From JAFGNV01 sp964612485 (GTDB lineage Bacteria; Chloroflexota; Anaerolineae; 4572-78; J111), in NCBI GenBank assembly GCA_964612485.1, contig CAZTFF010000027.1, positions 3,587 to 67,586 of the forward strand: a DNA stretch of 64,000 nucleotides, given 5' to 3'. The position numbers were made by a program, and so were the translations under genes. Positions 34,599 through 43,368 of the stretch are shown piece by piece (the first letter of the stretch is position 1; each line of letters starts with the position of its first letter). The notes beneath the pieces are model-generated. The model ran no database searches, was not told the DNA's origin, and was given only the letters and a program-made list of their open reading frames with translations.

Positions 34599-35963
34599 TT
34601 ACAGTTCTAATTGCTGCCACAAAAATCGGGCCAGGCGGGCCATAGGGGTTGACGCCCGGCCCTTTTGTTCTAAATCATTCAGTATCTCTTCGTTACTTAC
34701 CTCTCCCCTGGCGTCTTTCTGTTGTTCCAGCATCACCCGGCGGGAGACAAACCAGATGTATAAATCTCCCGTGGTGCGATTGGAAAAATATTTGAGCAGG
34801 TTGCGTTTTTGGATCAGATAGGCGATAGGCAGATAGACCGTATCATACCAGTCGGTTACGGCCTGCTCGTAAGTTGCGGGAGCGCCGGTTTCCTTTTCCA
34901 TCAGGCACTTGTGCGCTTTGATATGTTCTTCAGCCACCCGATACGCGCCCGGCTCGGTAAATTCCACATCGTGGCCGGGGCGAAGTTGGTTCAGCCCGGT
35001 TTTTTCCAAAAAAGCAGCCTGCTCTTCCATCAAAGTGAGATCGGGCAGTTCTGGGTCGTCCCGGAAAAGGTTGATCAACCACCTGAGCGGGTTTGTGGTG
35101 CGCTCTTTTTCCAGATCGTCAATAACGGTCTGATCATCAACCTTACCCAGACCTTTGGCTTCTTCTTCCAGCGCTGCCCGGTGCAGCACAAACCAGGCGT
35201 ACAGGTCGGCTTCCGTGCGTCCCGGAAAATCTTTTAAAATATCTCTCTCGCGGATAAGGTTGACGATGGGCGTATAAACGTGGTCGTACCAACCGGCTAC
35301 GGCTTCCTCATCTGAAAGTTCGCGGCCCAGTTCGGTTTCTTTGAGAAATTTATGAAACGTAATGTGTTTTTGTACAAAGCGGTAGCGGCCCGGTTCGGTG
35401 AATTCCACCTTGTGACCGGGGCGAATCTTGTTGAGGCGGGTTTTTCGCAGAAACTTGGCCCGGCCCAGCTTCAACAACATATCGTCTAACTCATCCGTGT
35501 TCTCAATGGGAACCGGTGTTTTGTATTCGATCACATAAGCTTCGACAGTTTTGGCCCCGTGCGCCCGCGCCACCGATACGCGATGATTGCCGTCGCGCAC
35601 AAAGTAAATATCGCCAATCTTGTAAACTTCAATAGGCGTTGTGCCCACCAGATCGTGCGTAACGGCGTCAACGCGCCGCCAGCGGTCCTCGGTGCGATCA
35701 CTTTTGGGCAGAAAGGTGCGGGTAAAATCGCGGTAGCGGCCCACGCTGCCCACAATTTTATCCAGCTCAATTTCTTGCAACCCTTTGTAGGTGGAGTCTT
35801 GCAGGCGTAAGCTCTGCCTGACTTCCTCAAAGGCCAGCAGCTCGTTGGGGCGGCCGGTGATAAAGTTGAGCATCTCTTCCAGAAACGCCTTTCGCCGGAC
35901 AGCGCCAAACTCTTTTTTGGTTAGTTCTTCAAATGTATAGGGATCGATGTCCATTGTACTCAT
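34599..35963 (-). CDS. ParB/Srx-like protein with duplicated DUF4032-like C-terminal domains
   Basis: 454 aa. Residues about 60-150 resemble a ParB/sulfiredoxin domain, with DGNHRVSVARAHG (124-136) in place of the GxxRxxA motif. Two copies of a domain of about 110 residues follow (about 170-280 and 320-430). Each contains RPGHxVEFTEPGxYR, then WYDxVYxPIxxLI, then an (N)RTxxDLYxWFVxxR motif. The last of these resembles the C-terminal part of DUF4032 proteins. Start ATG has AAGGAT upstream. Function is unknown; a nucleotide- or DNA-binding regulatory role is possible from the ParB-like part. Confidence 0.7.
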   Translation of the reverse strand: MSTMDIDPYTFEELTKKEFGAVRRKAFLEEMLNFITGRPNELLAFEEVRQSLRLQDSTYKGLQEIELDKIVGSVGRYRDFTRTFLPKSDRTEDRWRRVDAVTHDLVGTTPIEVYKIGDIYFVRDGNHRVSVARAHGAKTVEAYVIEYKTPVPIENTDELDDMLLKLGRAKFLRKTRLNKIRPGHKVEFTEPGRYRFVQKHITFHKFLKETELGRELSDEEAVAGWYDHVYTPIVNLIRERDILKDFPGRTEADLYAWFVLHRAALEEEAKGLGKVDDQTVIDDLEKERTTNPLRWLINLFRDDPELPDLTLMEEQAAFLEKTGLNQLRPGHDVEFTEPGAYRVAEEHIKAHKCLMEKETGAPATYEQAVTDWYDTVYLPIAYLIQKRNLLKYFSNRTTGDLYIWFVSRRVMLEQQKDARGEVSNEEILNDLEQKGRASTPMARLARFLWQQLEL

Positions 35964-36058
35964 TATCCTTCAACGTGGATGGGTCCTACGGATGCATAGA
36001 TAGATGGTGGCAGGAAGTATTTCAGTTTGAGGCAAATATTTTTCGCCTGGCTAAAATC

Positions 36059-36146
36059 TACCGCCGAGAGCGCTGAGTCCACAGAGCTTTTGTTTATTGT
36101 TGGCCAACACCTATTTTTCTCCGTGATCTCTGCGTACTCAGCGGTA
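36059..36146. repeat. Dispersed hairpin repeat, TACCGC...GCGGTA type
   Basis: Inverted ends TACCGC/GCGGTA, with a CGCTGAGTCCACAGAG left half and a TCTCCGTGATCTCTGCGT right half. It is a relative of the element at 19500-19572. It occupies the gap between the phosphoribosyltransferase and the ParB-like gene. Confidence 0.65.
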
Positions 36147-36211
36147 CTTTTTCAAATTCGCCCCAAGAATGAAATCCTCCCATGTTAGTAGTCGTTGCAC
36201 CTGTGAGCCAA

Positions 36212-36246
36212 ATAAAAAAGGGCGCTTTTTTGATAAAAGCACCCTT
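36212..36246 (-). terminator. Terminator of the phosphoribosyltransferase gene
   Basis: A 12-bp stem (36218-36229 with 36235-36246, one wobble) with a short loop, followed on the minus strand by TTTTTTATTT. This is a classical Rho-independent form. Confidence 0.75.
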
Positions 36247-36270
36247 GCTTTGGCCCGCAAATACGGTTAT

Positions 36271-36804
36271 TCAAATTGTTGGGAAATTGGCGCCCGGTTT
36301 AGCCCCGCCGGGCGCTACGGAGCGCTCCCAGGGATAGACAATGTACCGGCTGGTAATGGCGCCGTAATAAACCGGCCCGGTATCGCGGAAGAGATTGTCT
36401 CTCTGGCGGTAGTGCAATACGGCTGTTTCGCACTCACAGCCTACGGCCGCCAGCCGCCCGCGCACAATCATAATGGAACGCCCATTGGCCCAGATATCGT
36501 CCACCACCAGGATGCGGCGGTTGGTGAGCAGCGTATCCGAGGGAAACTGCATAAAGGTGGGCCAAGCCAGCTTCTGATCAACCTCATCGGGAAAGTGGAC
36601 CGCTGCGGTTAAGACGTGTTGAATTTTCAGCGCCTCGCTGAGAATGCCGCCGGGAATCAACCCGCCTTTGGTGATCATCAGCAGGCCGTCAAACTCACCC
36701 TGAAACTGGGGGATGAGATGATCGATTAGTTTGTCAATATCTGTCCAACTCAGAATCTCGCGCTCCAGATTATCGGAGTCGGGCTGATTTTCTAAGGGGC
36801 GCAT
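36271..36804 (-). CDS. Phosphoribosyltransferase (purine/xanthine type)
   Basis: 177 aa. The PRPP-binding loop reads RILVVDDIWANGRS (about 97-110), with the two acidic residues typical of type I phosphoribosyltransferases. The N-terminal part has LLMITKGGLIPGGILSEAL, the loop that contacts pyrophosphate. The C-terminal WERSVAPGG resembles xanthine/hypoxanthine-guanine enzymes (YPWE). It would salvage a purine base using PRPP. No Shine-Dalgarno is seen before the ATG. The gene is monocistronic, with its own terminator. Confidence 0.85.
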   Translation of the reverse strand: MRPLENQPDSDNLEREILSWTDIDKLIDHLIPQFQGEFDGLLMITKGGLIPGGILSEALKIQHVLTAAVHFPDEVDQKLAWPTFMQFPSDTLLTNRRILVVDDIWANGRSIMIVRGRLAAVGCECETAVLHYRQRDNLFRDTGPVYYGAITSRYIVYPWERSVAPGGAKPGANFPTI

Positions 36805-36886
36805 ATTTTGTCCATTTTTGTGTGATTAAACCCTTATTTTAGACGTGTTTAGGGTTGGTGTCAATGTTGGCGCGGACCGTTAAAAT

Positions 36887-36922
36887 AAAAGGGGGTGGAG
36901 AAGTCTTTCTCCACCCCCTTTT
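36887..36922 (-). terminator. Terminator of the nuo operon
   Basis: A perfect 16-bp stem (36887-36902 with 36907-36922) and a 4-nt loop. It ends in TTTT on both strands and lies 20 bp after the nuoN stop. It probably works in both directions. Confidence 0.85.
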
Positions 36923-36941
36923 CTGCGTTTGAACCGTTTTA

Positions 36942-38429
36942 TTAAAAGGCCGCGGCCAAAATTTGGGCCGAGTTGTTGGCCAGGTTGATAAAGGGTTGGC
37001 CGTACAGCGCGATCAGCAGGGTTACGATCAGGGTGATGGAAATCACCGCGCTCATGGCCACGCCGGGGGCAATCTGCGATTCATCCGTGCCCTGGCCAAA
37101 GAAGGCCAGTTGAGCCACGCCAAAGTAGTAGACCACCGAGATGACGCTGTTGAGAATGCCAAACACGGCTAGGGTGTAAAGCTGCTGGTCGATGGCCGCG
37201 CCAAAGACGAACAATTTACCCATAAATCCGCCGGTGGGCGGGATGCCAATGAGCGACAGAAAAAACACCAGCAGCGCCACGGCCAAAAACGGCGAGCGGC
37301 GGATCAGCCCGCCATACGCTGAGATTTCCGAAGAGCCGGTTTTGTTCTCCACGGCAATAGCCACGGCAAACACCCCCAGGTTGGTGAACAGGTAGGCAAA
37401 CAAGAAGAGCAAAATGGCCGATACGCCGGTTGCATCGCCAAAGGGGTTGGCGGACCAGGCGGCCAGCCCAATGAGCATATAGCCGGCCTGGGCAATGCTG
37501 GAGTAGGCCAGCATCCGTTTCATGTTCTTCTGCCACAGGGCGGTCAAGTTGCCCAGGGTCATAGTGAGGATGGCTACCAGGGAGAGGAGCGCAGTCCAGT
37601 TGACGTCGTAGGCCGGCAGCGCCACCAGCAGCACCCGGATCAACACGGCAAAGCCGGCGGCTTTGGGGCCAACCGACAAAAAGGCCGTGATAGGGGTGGG
37701 CGCGCCTTCGTAGGCATCGGGGCTCCATTGGTGGAAGGGTACCAGGGCAATTTTGAAGCCGAAGCCCACCAGCATCAGCAGGAGAGACAGCATCACCATC
37801 CAGAAATTGGGCTGCGAAATCGACAGCACGCCGGCAATGGCGGCCAGGTCCATACTACCGGTCAGGCCAAACAGCAGGGAGAAGCCGTACAGCATCACCC
37901 CGGAGGCCAGCGCGCCGTACAGGAAATATTTCATTGCCGCCTCGGTGGAGCGATCATCGCGGCGCAGGTAGCCGGTTAGGATGTAGCTGGTGATCGAGAG
38001 AAATTCCAGCGAGAGGTAGATCATCACCAGGTTGGTGGCGCTGGACAGCAGCATCAGGCTTAAGCCGGCCAGCAGGGTCAGGGCGTAGAACTCGCCGCGG
38101 AAGGGGCTGCGAGCGTTGATATACTCTACCGCGCTCAATCCTACCAGGGCCACGGTCAGCGCCGCCAGAATTTTGAAGAACAGGGCCATCGGGTCGACGG
38201 CCATCATAGGGATCGTGTTCGGCGCGCCAATGGCTGCTTCGGGCGAGCCGCCGGTGAGTGTCCACACGTAAACCGTAGCCAGCAGGGTGCCTATCGCTCC
38301 GGCAAATGCCGTCCAGGGCAACAGGGTTGTGCTGCGGCGGTCGCCTTTCCACACAATATCCAGCGTGAGGATGGCAAAGGCAACGGCTGTGATTATGATT
38401 TCAGGTAAGAGTAAGGCCAGATTGTTCAA
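36942..38429 (-). CDS. nuoN: NADH-quinone oxidoreductase subunit N
   Basis: 495 aa from TTG 38429, with GAGGTG upstream. About 14 transmembrane helices. The Mrp-antiporter core includes LMLLSSATNLVMIYLSLEFLSITSYILTGY with the conserved Glu/Lys residues, PFHQWSPDAYEGAPTPITAFLSVGPKAAGF, and NLTALWQKNMKRMLAYSSIAQAGYM. This is one of the three antiporter-like proton-pumping subunits of complex I. It is last of the minus-strand nuoAHJKLMN operon. Confidence 0.96.
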   Translation of the reverse strand: MNNLALLLPEIIITAVAFAILTLDIVWKGDRRSTTLLPWTAFAGAIGTLLATVYVWTLTGGSPEAAIGAPNTIPMMAVDPMALFFKILAALTVALVGLSAVEYINARSPFRGEFYALTLLAGLSLMLLSSATNLVMIYLSLEFLSITSYILTGYLRRDDRSTEAAMKYFLYGALASGVMLYGFSLLFGLTGSMDLAAIAGVLSISQPNFWMVMLSLLLMLVGFGFKIALVPFHQWSPDAYEGAPTPITAFLSVGPKAAGFAVLIRVLLVALPAYDVNWTALLSLVAILTMTLGNLTALWQKNMKRMLAYSSIAQAGYMLIGLAAWSANPFGDATGVSAILLFLFAYLFTNLGVFAVAIAVENKTGSSEISAYGGLIRRSPFLAVALLVFFLSLIGIPPTGGFMGKLFVFGAAIDQQLYTLAVFGILNSVISVVYYFGVAQLAFFGQGTDESQIAPGVAMSAVISITLIVTLLIALYGQPFINLANNSAQILAAAF

Positions 38430-38460
38430 AATTCACCTCTATCATTCAGCTGCAAGCTTG

Positions 38461-40020
38461 TTACGGTAACGCTTGCAAAATCAGCATGCTGGTATTGTTG
38501 ATCAGATCGATGATAAACGCCGGGGCGATGCCGATCACGATCATCCCCACCACCAGCGGAGCCATGGTAATTAGCTCAAAGGGCGCCATATCCGGTTTGA
38601 ATTTCCAATGCTCGGCATCGAAAATGTTGTTCCATTTGTCCTCGTTGAATTCGCCCAGGAACACGTGCTGGATGATCTTGTACAGAATATAGGCCGCGGT
38701 CAGCACAATGGCGATGATGCCGATAATGGCAAAGCCGGGAATGATGTGGAACGCGCCCCGGAAAACCAGGAACTCGCTGATAAAGCCGGCCAGCCCCGGC
38801 AGCCCCAGCGAGGCAAAGGCCGTGACCATCATCACCCCGTAAAACACCGGCAGTTTGGCCGACAGCCCGCCAAAGGCTTTGAGATCGCGGGTGTGGGTGC
38901 GCTCGTAGATCACGCCTACCAAAAAGAAGAGGCCGCCCGTGATCAGGCCGTGGTTGACCATCTGCAAAATCGCGCCGTTGAGGGCGATCACCCGGCTTTC
39001 GGCCACATCGCCGGCCGCACCCGTAAAGGCCACCGCCGCGGCCAGGCCCAGCATAAAGTACCCCATATGGCTCACCGAGGAGTAAGCGATCAGACGTTTC
39101 AGATCCCACTGGGCAAAACTCACCAGCGCGCCGTAGATCATGCTGATGATGCCCAGCACGGCAATGATAAAGGCCATATTCTGGAACACGTTGGGGAAGA
39201 AGGGGATGAGCACGCGGATCATGCCGTAGCCGCCCAATTTCAGCAGCACGCCAGCCAGGATCACCGAGCCGGCAGTGGGCGCGGCGGTATGCGCGTCGGG
39301 CAGCCAGGTGTGGAACGGCCACAAAGGAACTTTGATGGCAAAGGCAATGAAAATGGCCCAAAACGCCGCTGTGGCCAGGGCCAGGTTGCCCACATTGGCA
39401 TCATCCAGGATGGAGCCTTGCAGCAGTTGGGGAATTTGGGTCATATCCCAGGAGCCAGAGGCCAGATAAATGGCGATGAACGCCAGCAGCATGGCCACCG
39501 ACCCGACCAGGGTGTAGATAAAGAACTTGATGGCCGAGTATTGCGGGCGGTCTTTCTCCTGCCCCCAGATGCCGATCAGCAGGAACATGGGCACCAGCCC
39601 AATTTCCCAGAAAAAGTAGAACAGCACCAAATCCAGCGAGACAAAGACGCCCAGCATCCCGGTTTCCAGCAGCAGGAAGAGGGCAAAAAATTCTTTGACC
39701 CGTTTGTGGATGACGCGCGCCGAGTACCACAAACTGAGTGTGGTCAGCAGCGAGGTCAGCGCCACCAGCGGAATGCTGAGGCCGTCAACGCCCATAAAAT
39801 ATTGCACGTCAATGGCGGGAATCCAGGCCGCCTGCTCGGTGAAGGCATGCAGTTCGCCACTATTGCCGTACGTGCCCCACAGAAACGCAGAAATTATCAA
39901 TGAGGGTAAACTCATCACAATGGCGAAATTTTTGATCAAAGCTTCCTGAGATTTGGGAATGGCCAGGATGATCAGCGCTCCCAGCAGCGGGATGAATGTC
40001 ATCAGGGTTAAATAAGGCAT
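38461..40020 (-). CDS. nuoM: NADH-quinone oxidoreductase subunit M
   Basis: 519 aa. ATG 40020 is chosen; an upstream GTG lies too close to the AAGGAG. About 14 helices. The key motifs are YFFWEIGLVPMFLLIGIWG (essential Glu), PFHTWLPDAHTAAPTAGSVILAGVLLKLGGYGM, and DLKRLIAYSSVSHMGYFMLG. This is a proton-translocating antiporter-like subunit of the complex I membrane arm, between NuoL and NuoN. Confidence 0.97.
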   Translation of the reverse strand: MPYLTLMTFIPLLGALIILAIPKSQEALIKNFAIVMSLPSLIISAFLWGTYGNSGELHAFTEQAAWIPAIDVQYFMGVDGLSIPLVALTSLLTTLSLWYSARVIHKRVKEFFALFLLLETGMLGVFVSLDLVLFYFFWEIGLVPMFLLIGIWGQEKDRPQYSAIKFFIYTLVGSVAMLLAFIAIYLASGSWDMTQIPQLLQGSILDDANVGNLALATAAFWAIFIAFAIKVPLWPFHTWLPDAHTAAPTAGSVILAGVLLKLGGYGMIRVLIPFFPNVFQNMAFIIAVLGIISMIYGALVSFAQWDLKRLIAYSSVSHMGYFMLGLAAAVAFTGAAGDVAESRVIALNGAILQMVNHGLITGGLFFLVGVIYERTHTRDLKAFGGLSAKLPVFYGVMMVTAFASLGLPGLAGFISEFLVFRGAFHIIPGFAIIGIIAIVLTAAYILYKIIQHVFLGEFNEDKWNNIFDAEHWKFKPDMAPFELITMAPLVVGMIVIGIAPAFIIDLINNTSMLILQALP

Positions 40021-40050
40021 CAGGATCACTTCTCCTTTGTTTGGTTCAAA

Positions 40051-42285
40051 TTAAGCTCCCGGCACCAGGGCAACCGCCGGAAGCTGGCCCGACCATACGG
40101 CCAGCACCAGCCCCACCAGCACCAGGAGGCCGACAATCAGCATCAACATATAATTTTGGGCGCGGCCCGTTTGCAAAAACCGAAGCTGGCCGCCGCACCA
40201 ACGAATAGCCCAGGGAATGCCGTTGACCAGCCAGCCGTCAATAGCAATTGAATCGAACAGGGCCGACACATCGGCCAGAAAACGGGTGAGCCGGCCAAAA
40301 AAATTGACAATGGGGTTGATGACCCACTCGTAATCAAACTTGCCGCACAGCGCGGCCAGCGAGACGGTGGGGTAGATCAACAGGGCGCGATAAATTTCAT
40401 CGAAATAATATTTGTTGTACCAGATAGCAAAGAGGGGCCGGCCAATGGCGGGAATGCGCTGCACGGGGTCGTCGGCCTGGGCGTCGTCTACGCGGGAGTA
40501 GAGCCACCAGCCAAAGAAAAAGAAGAACAGGCCGATCAGCAGCGAACTACCGGCCACCAGCCAGCTAAAGGGAACGGTGCCAAATTCGATGCCCGGCGCG
40601 GCTTCTTCGGCAATCATGTGAACCTCGCCCACCAGGTGGTGGAACCAGCCGTGGCCGATGACAGGCAAATTGGACGGGACGTTGATAAAGCCCAGCCCCA
40701 GCGCGAAAACGGCCAGCACCAGCAGCGGCCAGGTCATGCGTTTGCCCGGTTCGACGGCGTGTTCGGCCAGTTGCGTGCGCGGTTTGCCGGTGAAAACCAG
40801 CCCCATCTGGCGGCCCATGTAAAAAGCGGTCAAGGCCGCGCCCACGACCCCGGCCACATACACCCAAAAATAGATAGATTTATCCAGATGCAAAAAGGCT
40901 TCGGTGAGAATTTCGTCTTTGCTCCAGAAGCCGGCAAAGGGGAAAATACCCACCAGGGCCAGCGCGCCGGCCAGATAGCCCCAAAAACTCAGTTGCATTT
41001 TATGGCGCAGGCCGCCCATATTGCGCATATCCTGGGGATCGGTGTGATGATCGTGGACGTGGTGCGCGCCGTGTTCCATGGCGTGGATCACCGAGCCGGA
41101 CCCCATAAAGAGCAGGGCTTTAAAAAAGGAGTGGGTGATCAGGTGGAACACCCCGGCCACAAAACCGCCGATGCCCAGCGCCATCATCATATAGCCCAAC
41201 TGGCTGATGGTGGAGTAGGCCAGCACCCGTTTGATGTCGTATTGGGCCACGCCGATAGTCGCGCCCAGCAGCACAGTGATGGCGCCGATGATGGCCACTG
41301 TTTGCATGGCCGCGCCGTTTTCGATGGTGGTGAAGAGCGGCAGCATGCGGGCCACCAGGTACACGCCCGCCGACACCATGGTGGCGGCGTGGATGAGGGC
41401 GGAAACCGGGGTGGGGCCTTCCATGGCATCGGGCAGCCAGACATGGAGCGGAAATTGGGCGCTTTTGCCCACCGCGCCGCCAAAGATAAGCAGCGCGCCG
41501 AGCGTAGCCACCGGGACGCCCCAGAGCGTGACCGTATTCAAATATTCCAGCGACTCCGCCGCAAACAACTCCCGGAATGTCAGCGTGCCGGCGTAGCTCC
41601 ACAAAATCAACATGCCGGCAAACAAGAGTACATCGCCGATGCGGGTGGTCAGAAAAGCTTTGAGTCCGGCCAGCCTGGGCGAGATTTTGTCCGGCCCGGC
41701 GTATTTCCAGAATTGCAGCACCTGCCAGCCGCGCGGGGTGTTGATCTCGTCGGCGTCGGGATACTCTTTTTCAAACCAGAAGCCGATGAGCAGATAGGAA
41801 CACAGCCCCATAATTTCCCATGCGATAAAGAGCAGCAGCAGGTTGTTGGCGATCACCAGCAGCAGCATGCCGGCGGCAAAGAGCGAGACGTAGGCAAAAA
41901 AGCGGGCGTAACGGCCAAACTGCGCCTCGTACCCTTCCATGTATTCGGTGGAGTAGATGAAGATCATCAAACAGACAAAGGGCACCATAAACAGCATGGC
42001 GGCGGTGAGGCCGTCAACGGCAAAGCCGGTGGGGATGGCGCCCTCAGCAACCGGAATCCAGTTGAATGACAGATCCCAGCCGTCAACAAAGAGGCCGTGA
42101 TGCTCGGCCATGCTGGCCACGGTTCCGGCCACAATGCCCCAAGAATGAAGCCAGGCCAGCGCGATGGCGGCCACGGCCAGCCAGGCGCTGGCTTTTTTGT
42201 TGCGGTTCAGGCCCAATACGATGATGGCAAACGCCAGCAGCGGGTACAGCGGGATGAGCCAGATAAAATTGAAGAAAAAGTCCAT
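40051..42285 (-). CDS. nuoL: NADH-quinone oxidoreductase subunit L
   Basis: 744 aa from ATG 42285 (a GTG at 42297 is in frame; no strong RBS supports either). The antiporter core contains LLFIAWEIMGLCSYLLIGFWFE, PLHVWLPDAMEGPTPVSALIHAATMVSAGVYLVARM and YDIKRVLAYSTISQLGYMMMALG. The long C-terminal region contains the extra helix (lateral arm) that braces NuoM and NuoN, with the final transmembrane segment at about 715-735. It is the distal proton-pumping subunit. A His-rich loop (HAMEHGAHHVHDHH) follows the core, as in many NuoL proteins. Confidence 0.97.
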   Translation of the reverse strand: MDFFFNFIWLIPLYPLLAFAIIVLGLNRNKKASAWLAVAAIALAWLHSWGIVAGTVASMAEHHGLFVDGWDLSFNWIPVAEGAIPTGFAVDGLTAAMLFMVPFVCLMIFIYSTEYMEGYEAQFGRYARFFAYVSLFAAGMLLLVIANNLLLLFIAWEIMGLCSYLLIGFWFEKEYPDADEINTPRGWQVLQFWKYAGPDKISPRLAGLKAFLTTRIGDVLLFAGMLILWSYAGTLTFRELFAAESLEYLNTVTLWGVPVATLGALLIFGGAVGKSAQFPLHVWLPDAMEGPTPVSALIHAATMVSAGVYLVARMLPLFTTIENGAAMQTVAIIGAITVLLGATIGVAQYDIKRVLAYSTISQLGYMMMALGIGGFVAGVFHLITHSFFKALLFMGSGSVIHAMEHGAHHVHDHHTDPQDMRNMGGLRHKMQLSFWGYLAGALALVGIFPFAGFWSKDEILTEAFLHLDKSIYFWVYVAGVVGAALTAFYMGRQMGLVFTGKPRTQLAEHAVEPGKRMTWPLLVLAVFALGLGFINVPSNLPVIGHGWFHHLVGEVHMIAEEAAPGIEFGTVPFSWLVAGSSLLIGLFFFFFGWWLYSRVDDAQADDPVQRIPAIGRPLFAIWYNKYYFDEIYRALLIYPTVSLAALCGKFDYEWVINPIVNFFGRLTRFLADVSALFDSIAIDGWLVNGIPWAIRWCGGQLRFLQTGRAQNYMLMLIVGLLVLVGLVLAVWSGQLPAVALVPGA

Positions 42286-42337
42286 AAGCGTCACCACAGA
42301 AATTGTGAATTGTGAATTATTAATACTTCACAATTAA

Positions 42338-42649
42338 TCATTGTTTCAACAGGTCCAGGTTTTCCACAACCGCGGATTGGCGGCGGCGGTACACGGCAAT
42401 GACCAAGGCCAGGCCCACGGCGGCTTCGGCGGCGGCGATGGCGATAACCATGATGGCAAAAATCTGCCCGTCCACCTGGGTGGGGGCAATGTAGCGCCAG
42501 AAGGCCACCAGATTGACGTTGACGGCGTTCAGGATGAGTTCCACGCCCATCAAAATGCCGATGGCGTTGCGGCGGGAGAGCGCGCCGTATACGCCAATGG
42601 CAAACAAAATCGCGGCAACCGTTAACCACCAGGAAAGGGGAATAGTCAT
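42338..42649 (-). CDS. nuoK: NADH-quinone oxidoreductase subunit K
   Basis: 103 aa. I cut this from a much longer open frame: ATG 42649 overlaps the nuoJ stop by 4 nt (ATGA). Three transmembrane helices carry the two conserved Glu residues of NuoK (MGVELILNAVN and AIAAAEAAVGLAL). It forms part of the proton path between the quinone end and the antiporter subunits. Confidence 0.96.
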   Translation of the reverse strand: MTIPLSWWLTVAAILFAIGVYGALSRRNAIGILMGVELILNAVNVNLVAFWRYIAPTQVDGQIFAIMVIAIAAAEAAVGLALVIAVYRRRQSAVVENLDLLKQ

Positions 42650-43161
42650 GAGTCGCTTTCCTCCTGAGTTTTTTCTCGCGCCAGGATCACCGCGCCGATC
42701 AGAGCCACCGAGAGCAGCACCCCGATGGCCATGAACGGCATCAGGTAGCTGCCCAAAAAGGCCAGGCCCAATAACTCGATGGTGTTGGCGGGGGGCGGCG
42801 CGGTGTTGCTGATGTTCCAATCCACCGCGTTGACGCCCAGCACCAGCACGGCCAGCAATAGCGCCGAGATGATCAGGCTGACCCACCACTGGCGGTTCGC
42901 CTGCGTTTGCCGGGGCGCCATGCCCTGGCGGGAGAACATAATAGCAAAAAGAATTAAAATGGCGATGGCGCCAATGTACACCAGCAACTGCACCACGGCC
43001 AGAAATCCGGCGCTGAGCAGCACGTAGTAGCCGGTTACGCCAAACAGCGATAAGATCAGGTACAGGGCGCTGTGAAACAATCGCCGGGCCGTAACCACGC
43101 CAATCGCGCCGCCAATGGCGCACAGGCTCATAATGATAAAGACAATTTGGGTAATATCCAT
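42646..43161 (-). CDS. nuoJ: NADH-quinone oxidoreductase subunit J
   Basis: 171 aa. ATG 43161 (MDITQIVF) has AGAGG upstream; the extra 14 in-frame codons before it are octamer repeat sequence and not part of the protein. Five helices, with the conserved YVLLSAGFLAVVQLLVYIGAIAILILFAIM segment whose helix change links quinone reduction to proton pumping. In most bacteria nuoI lies between nuoH and nuoJ; here there is only a 185-bp octamer-repeat spacer. Confidence 0.96.
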   Translation of the reverse strand: MDITQIVFIIMSLCAIGGAIGVVTARRLFHSALYLILSLFGVTGYYVLLSAGFLAVVQLLVYIGAIAILILFAIMFSRQGMAPRQTQANRQWWVSLIISALLLAVLVLGVNAVDWNISNTAPPPANTIELLGLAFLGSYLMPFMAIGVLLSVALIGAVILAREKTQEESDS

Positions 43162-43368
43162 AAACAAACCTCTTGGCAAGGTAGCAAGGTAACAGGGTTG
43201 CAAGGTGACAAGGTTGCAGGGAGCATAACGGTTACTCTGCCCAACCGCACCCTTCGATACGTCTCCGCTACGCTCCGGCTACTCAGGATGCTACTCTGTT
43301 ACTCTGTTACTCTGCTACTCTGCTACTCTGCTACTCTGCTACTTTGCTACTTTGCTATCGGATCAACG
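43162..43368. repeat. Octamer repeat array between nuoH and nuoJ
   Basis: On the mRNA (minus strand) about nine GTAGCAGA/GTAACAGA units start at the nuoH stop codon (AAG TAG). A segment of about 60 bp follows (TGAGTAGCCGGAGCGTAGCG, then on to the GGTGCGGTTG stretch). Then come inverted CCTTGCTACC-type units that end just before the nuoJ RBS. The two halves can pair as a long hairpin. Confidence 0.88.

Noticed and set aside
38608..42069. Long plus-strand frames opposite nuoM and nuoL
   Set aside because: They are antisense to well-conserved genes, with His/Gln/Gly-rich composition typical of shadow frames.
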